From Membranipora membranacea (lineage: Eukaryota; Bryozoa; Gymnolaemata; Cheilostomatida; Membraniporidae), in contig OU612065.1 in NCBI GenBank assembly GCA_914767715.1, forward strand, positions 10,602,001 to 10,666,000: 64,000 nucleotides of DNA, in the 5' to 3' direction. The notes below the pieces were generated by a model. It made no database searches, had not been told where the DNA came from, and saw only the letters and a program-made list of their open reading frames with translations. Below, piece by piece: positions 61,601-64,000 of the stretch (within the stretch, counting starts at the first letter, position 1; each line of letters begins with the position of its first letter). The position numbers and the translations under genes are program-made.

Positions 61601-63104
61601 TTTTCCTTTTTTTCGGCACTATTCGGTAAACATTCCGCTACTGGAATGAAATAGACTGCCAATAAAAGTGTAAAAAAAACAAAACAAAAAACCTCATAGA
61701 TGAAGAAGGGGGGCAACTTCTAACCATACATGTAATTTTTAGAATTTTTTCCGTGTCAAATTGATGCATAACTACTGCAGAACTAGCTGACAGACAAGAT
61801 ATTTTTTGGTCCTTCTGTAGTCTTTAAAATACTGCTGCGAGGAAATTCGGGCTCATTGAATTCAGTATAGCCCAAAGGTAACTAACTAAATTTTGACCTG
61901 ATGGGTTAAAAAATTATTGATCATAATCAGGGAATGCAATCAAAGAACTAGGTGAAATGGTGTCACAATCACAGCATCATTTAGTTAGAACATAAATTTC
62001 ACTCCCTTACTTTGACGATTGCCCATCGGATGGAAGTTCTGAGATGAAAGCTAGTTAACTCATAGTTATCTATAATCTATAAAGAATTCAATGAACACAG
62101 ATTTGCATTCTTGAAGCAGTATTTTGAGAGCGATTCATGATATACACCCATTTTCGCTTAATTTGCAGGCAGGCAGGCAGGCAGGCAGGAGAACACCTGG
62201 GACCACAACGAACCCCAGTATTCAATGGACTGCAGTGGGATTCAAACCTAGGACTTGGCAATCCAACCCACTGAGCCACCTCCTACGACTGTACACCGAG
62301 AAAAGCATTATACATTTTTTCACTACTTTCAGATTAACAGTGGTTGTTATGCTTGCCAACTTGAGAATACAAACCTTGCACATTCCGAACTAAAATTTCA
62401 ACAACGAGTATTATTCATGGTTGATAGAAATTTATGGTCACGTCTGTCAATGCTACAGCACACATATCATCCTAGGATAATTTATGATGCATCACCTATA
62501 CCGTAAAGTTGTGGCCACAGACGCTTGCGTTTATAGGTAGGACCATAAGTTTTCAGTTATGTGGTCCTAATGTTCTCAGTCCACAAAAAAAACAAGCTTT
62601 AGGAGAATAAACATAAATATGTTTGCTTAAAAGCAGCAACACCATAATGCACTCATTTTCAATTATATATCATTAGTAGTAGTACACAAGTGCTTTTGAG
62701 AAGGACTATTTGATTAAAAATTTTACCAGTCATTAATCTTTTGTTTTGATTTGTAGCTCAACAAGAATTGAAATGAACTTGACCCTTTTTCCTTCTATAC
62801 TGGCGTTCAATTCCTTATCAGTATGAGCCTATGGGTACATCTTTATGGTAATAGATTCTGATTCTATAATTATACATTGATGGGAATCGGAGGGGACATT
62901 TATTGGATCATAGCTACAGCTACTGAACATAATTCCTAGTTCTAATTCAATGCATTGGACGTATGAATGCGACTTACTGTCATGTTCCCAGTATATATAT
63001 GAGCTTGTGAGGTAGGTACATACAGCCAAAGGAATACTCAAAAGAGCTAAGATAGGTCTCCTTCTAACTAATCGACATACTCTAGAAATCACAGGGTGCA
63101 ACAT
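52606..63104 (-). CDS. GT31 beta-1,3-glycosyltransferase, Brainiac/B3GALT-like
   Basis: Exons in order of transcription: 63104-62978, 56144-55965, 55754-55632, 55458-55423 (optional, weak), 53788-53587, 53223-52979, 52775-52606. Phases agree and give 360 aa with the 36-nt exon, 348 without. The first exon codes a short cytosolic tail, RRR, and a signal anchor (ILALLSIPLAVCTYL), so a type II Golgi protein is predicted. GT31 signatures in order: KVLVTVLIKTRVTDRYNRD + MLRRTW; HGDFIDHYYNNTLKFSMAL; the metal motif region VLIIDGDYSLNV (DGD at about 214-216); YPYRRLPPFIAAGASLIS; and FDDVFYGMVAKKLNI. The layout is closest to Brainiac and B3GALT enzymes, which transfer Gal or GlcNAc in beta-1,3 linkage; the exact sugar cannot be read. 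An acceptor 17 nt upstream of the ATG suggests a 5' UTR intron. Confidence 0.85.
52787..52819. repeat. AT-rich (TA)n microsatellite
   Basis: Interrupted TA dinucleotide run just inside the last GT31 intron, about 10 bp from the 3' splice site of the final exon. Length variation here could affect the acceptor's pyrimidine tract. Confidence 0.6.
56248..56388 (+). CDS. Candidate small secreted ORF or first exon, opposite the GT31 intron
   Basis: A 46-codon ORF begins MRLMRGIISVLFVFILS, a good signal-peptide pattern (basic start, hydrophobic core), followed by VDDTCKTCNRNLSS. A strong donor (GTGAGA) follows position 56341 and would leave a phase 1 end, the usual pattern for a signal-peptide exon of a secreted protein. 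I found no matching downstream exon. It could equally be a chance ORF in repeat-rich intronic DNA. Confidence 0.25.
   Translation: MRLMRGIISVLFVFILSVDDTCKTCNRNLSSGENVVTTNKAFPMYI
56620..56780 (-). repeat. tRNA-derived SINE (first type)
   Basis: On the - strand an A box TGGCGTAATCGG (56770-56759) and a B box GGGTTCGGGTCCC (56714-56702) are spaced as in a tRNA promoter. An unrelated body follows (CTCCTAGGACCCTCGAG). The acceptor stem does not close, so this is a SINE head and not a tRNA gene. It lies in the first coding intron of the GT31 gene, in the same orientation as the gene. Confidence 0.7.
57094..57434 (-). other. Unassigned ORF in the GT31 first intron, possible alternative exon
   Basis: An open frame of about 110 codons, ending at TGA (57094-57096), with composition that looks coding (SHVNKHHIGQSTSCLSHPRC, NRNWYLYRTIPYNSTKQE). 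An acceptor TTTGTAGAG would let it join the GT31 signal-anchor exon in phase 1 and give a short type II membrane protein. I do not recognise the sequence, and no good donor follows. It may be an alternative last exon, a gene remnant or chance. Confidence 0.3.
57801..57836. repeat. Perfect 13-bp inverted repeat (hairpin)
   Basis: TAGCCCTGTTCAC (57801-57813) and its exact reverse complement (57824-57836) flank a 10-nt loop. It lies just outside the left arm of the long inverted repeat around the LINE and may be the end structure of that element. Confidence 0.6.
57849..57990. repeat. Left arm of the long inverted repeat flanking the LINE
   Basis: This stretch reappears in inverted orientation at 61690-61825. 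Shared blocks in order are AAAGACCACAGAAAGACC, TTCTGCAGTAGTTATGCA, TTTTGACACTGAAAAA, TTGCCCCCC and TTCATCTATGAGGTTT, with moderate divergence between. It contains a run of 13 C's (57958-57970). Confidence 0.72.
58143..58511 (+). CDS. LINE ORF1 C-terminal part
   Basis: 122 codons, basic and rich in Arg, Lys and Gln. The segment FRALCVKRLRDRDD, then ISIQFQSENETKKAMEIGK, resembles an RRM-like fold as found in LINE ORF1 proteins. The ORF probably lacks its 5' part. Its stop overlaps the ORF2 start in ATGAGTAA (58504-58511). Confidence 0.55.
   Translation: MRWNNSLTCSNVISYAPEHQEQHRKKDEPMQWRREQTKYNNQNKTTSIFNWKVNHEFRALCVKRLRDRDDRPLRAISIQFQSENETKKAMEIGKIKFPSMYNNILSLKTPGDKRNTTRHIDE
58504..61361 (+). 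pseudogene. LINE ORF2: APE endonuclease and reverse transcriptase, broken
   Basis: The endonuclease part has FAHLNIRGITSK, LSETFLDG, SFIYRPPNS, LGDFN and SDHYLTY. The reverse transcriptase has KSTGPDGIS, VTPVFKGGDPNDPSNYRPIS, MFLDFCKAFDCVNHDILF, GVPHGSILAPTLF and YADDT (catalytic Asp codons at 60556-60561). Breaks: TAA at 58729-58731 in the endonuclease, and loss of frame around 60960-61050, after which conserved C-terminal sequence continues in other frames up to 61361. In the GVPxGS motif a His replaces the usual Gln. The element should be unable to move on its own. Confidence 0.88.
61443..61592. repeat. 75-bp tandem duplication in the LINE 3' UTR
   Basis: Two head-to-tail copies, 61443-61517 and 61518-61592, differ at one base (CTATCTATT against CTATATATT). 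The near identity points to a recent duplication or to conserved 3' UTR repeats of this LINE family. Confidence 0.88.
61690..61825. repeat. Right arm of the long inverted repeat flanking the LINE
   Basis: Inverted, diverged copy of 57849-57990, beginning ACCTCATAGATGAAG directly after the LINE A-rich tail and continuing through GGGGGGCAA and TGCATAACTACTGCAG. See the left arm for the shared blocks. Confidence 0.7.
62165..62189. repeat. (GGCA)n microsatellite
   Basis: Six tandem GCAG/GGCA units at the 3' side of a - strand SINE; probably the tail repeat of that SINE. Confidence 0.85.
62165..62285 (-). repeat. tRNA-derived SINE (second type)
   Basis: On the - strand GTGGCTCAGTGGGTTGG (A box, 62279-62263) and GGTTTGAATCCC (B box, 62248-62237) form a pol III promoter. 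A short body and a (GCCT)n tail follow. The acceptor stem does not pair, so it is not a functional tRNA gene. Confidence 0.7.
62400..62970. other. Intron 1 of the GT31 gene, promoter-distal part
   Basis: AT-rich sequence between the SINE and the signal-anchor exon. I see no coding or RNA feature in it. Confidence 0.4.
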
Positions 63105-63194
63105 AACCCCGACTACAGGATCTGAAAGTGTAAACAAGATTCACGCATGTTACTGACCAGAGGCCTATATATATTATTAGCAAACATGCATCAG

Positions 63195-63440
63195 GAGTGT
63201 TCTGACGGGTAAGGGTAAGGACTTGTGATCTTATAATCCAGGTTCAATTCCTGGCGCCGGGTGTCATTTCTGATTTGGCACTGGCAAACCATTCATCCTG
63301 GCCAGGTCTGTTCGGATCAGGACCATTAATACGGGTATAAAGACCCCCTCTGCCTCTTCGAACAAAGAGAAGCCAGCAACAGCGGGCAAGGGTATAGGGT
63401 ACCACCCGACACAAGCCATCTGCGCTCAAGGGGCCCGTGA
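63195..63440 (+). repeat. tRNA-like SINE (third type)
   Basis: A perfect T-arm, CCAGG-TTCAATT-CCTGG (63238-63254), contains the B box GGTTCAATTCC. Upstream GGTAAGGGTAAGGACTTGTG resembles a degenerate D arm and anticodon arm. A GC-richer body follows to about 63440 (GCCAGGTCTGTTCGGATCAG and on). No acceptor stem closes. Boundaries are approximate. Confidence 0.55.
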
Positions 63441-63569
63441 AATAGGGCGGTCAAATAAGATCTAGTGTATAATAGGAAAAATTAAAGATATGGCCAGTCG
63501 TTCAAATGCTGGATATATGCTGGTACGTTGCTACTAGGCCTGCTAGGGTTTCAAGATCATCAAAGCCAC

Positions 63570-63866
63570 CTAGGGAATAATCAAATAATTATCTTTCGGA
63601 AGTTCAATGACAGTAGTATGTCGTTCTTCCATGGGTTTGGCGCACAGTCTATACGGAATAAATTGAATCCTGCCTGCAGTTGAGAGTGAGGATTTCTTGG
63701 GGGATGGAACTACATTTTGCCAAGAGTGGAAAGCAGGAAGAAAATTTTGGATTTGAGATTGTTGCTGAAAGAGCTGCAGTTGACAAAATCCATCATACAA
63801 ATCCAAATTTTCTCTGACTACAGAGACCATGAGATTTGGATATATCTTCTCATCATGAATTACCAT
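63570..63866 (-). other. Unassigned 98-codon ORF
   Basis: Starts MVIHDEKIYPNLMVSVV and contains FLPAFHSWQNVVPSPKKSS and PYRLCAKPMEERHTTVIEL. The composition looks coding, but I recognise no family and see no clear splice donor. It lies upstream of the GT31 gene on the same strand and may be an exon, a mobile-element remnant or chance. Confidence 0.25.
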
Positions 63867-63892
63867 GAATTAACAAAACAACAAAAACCCAC

Positions 63893-63975
63893 GGGGGGGG
63901 CAGTCAAATATTGCTCGTTCATAGCGCAGATCTACTGCAAAACTACAGAGTATCTGGCTATGTTTAACTGCCCCG
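63893..63975. repeat. Possible third copy of the G-run inverted-repeat family
   Basis: A run of G's followed by CAGTCAAATATTGC and CTACTGCAAAACTAC recalls the arms flanking the LINE (G-run, GTCAAAATATTGCA, CTACTGCAGAA), but with insertions. The similarity was judged by eye only. Confidence 0.3.
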
Positions 63976-64000
63976 GCCCCTGGCATTGCCAGGCATTTCA

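Larger units (their letters stand above)
58000..61689 (+). mobile_element. Decayed non-LTR retrotransposon (Jockey superfamily, CR1/L2-like)
   Basis: Two ORFs, ORF1-like (58143-58511) and endonuclease-reverse transcriptase (from 58504), are followed by a 3' UTR with a 75-bp tandem duplication, AATAAA (about 61661) and an A-rich tail ending near 61689. The 5' boundary is approximate. The element lies antisense in the first coding intron of the GT31 gene. It is inactive: there is one in-frame stop in the endonuclease and at least one frameshift near the C-terminus. The C-terminal LPLPSLLIYFSSLYAYRIMY region resembles the CR1/L2 group. Confidence 0.88.

Noticed and set aside
61420-61716. Minus-strand 98-codon ORF with repeated LETEDELKCFSSEVEI
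   Set aside because: It results from the 75-bp tandem duplication in the LINE 3' UTR, whose length is a multiple of three. Nothing suggests a real protein.
1-64000. CRISPR arrays, operons, bacterial-type systems
   Set aside because: Spliced animal genes fill the window; no regularly spaced repeats or prokaryotic gene organisation were seen.

Overview
This window is genomic DNA from an animal, almost certainly an invertebrate. The genes are rich in GT-AG introns, the DNA is AT-rich, introns run from about 0.1 to 7 kb, and the proteins are animal-specific (a STAC protein, a FoxN1/4 forkhead factor, the 13-PDZ scaffold MPDZ/MUPP1, RBM39 and a GT31 glycosyltransferase). tRNA-derived SINEs, a CR1/L2-like LINE and several MITE-like elements are present. 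I cannot name the phylum from the sequence. All exon models below were built by hand from splice sites and codon phase, and all five multi-exon models stay in frame from end to end.

Layout. (1) 1-5.8 kb, + strand: 3' part of a STAC-family gene (long Ser/Arg-rich linker, then two C-terminal SH3 domains); its C1 domain would lie upstream of the window. (2) 7.4-13.5 kb, - strand: complete FoxN1/4 gene, five coding exons, 463 aa. (3) 13.5-17.2 kb: spacer between the divergent FoxN1/4 and MPDZ genes, with one decayed tRNA-like SINE. (4) 17.2-45.5 kb, + strand: complete MPDZ/MUPP1 gene, about 41 coding exons, 2075 aa, one L27 and 13 PDZ domains. Its introns carry three inverted-repeat elements. (5) 47.2-51.7 kb, + strand: complete RBM39, nine coding exons, 481 aa. 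(6) 52.6-63.1 kb, - strand: a Brainiac/B3GALT-like GT31 glycosyltransferase. Its first coding intron (6.8 kb) is a repeat sink holding SINE heads, a decayed antisense LINE between long inverted repeats, and a 75-bp tandem duplication. (7) 63.1-64 kb: a SINE-like unit and an unassigned ORF.

Function. The five genes are not an operon-like system. STAC proteins bind voltage-gated calcium channels. FoxN1/4 is a DNA-binding developmental regulator. MPDZ is a polarity/junction and signalling scaffold whose L27 domain pairs with Pals1-type partners. RBM39 is a splicing factor related to U2AF65. The GT31 enzyme is a predicted Golgi type II glycosyltransferase.

Most notable observation: MPDZ carries a run of very small, frame-preserving exons between PDZ5 and PDZ6. 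One 42-nt exon (33933-33974) would insert 14 acidic residues into the carboxylate-binding loop of PDZ6. Skipping it restores a canonical PLGITI loop, so it looks like a splice switch for ligand binding. This is read from splice signals and phase; no transcripts were available.
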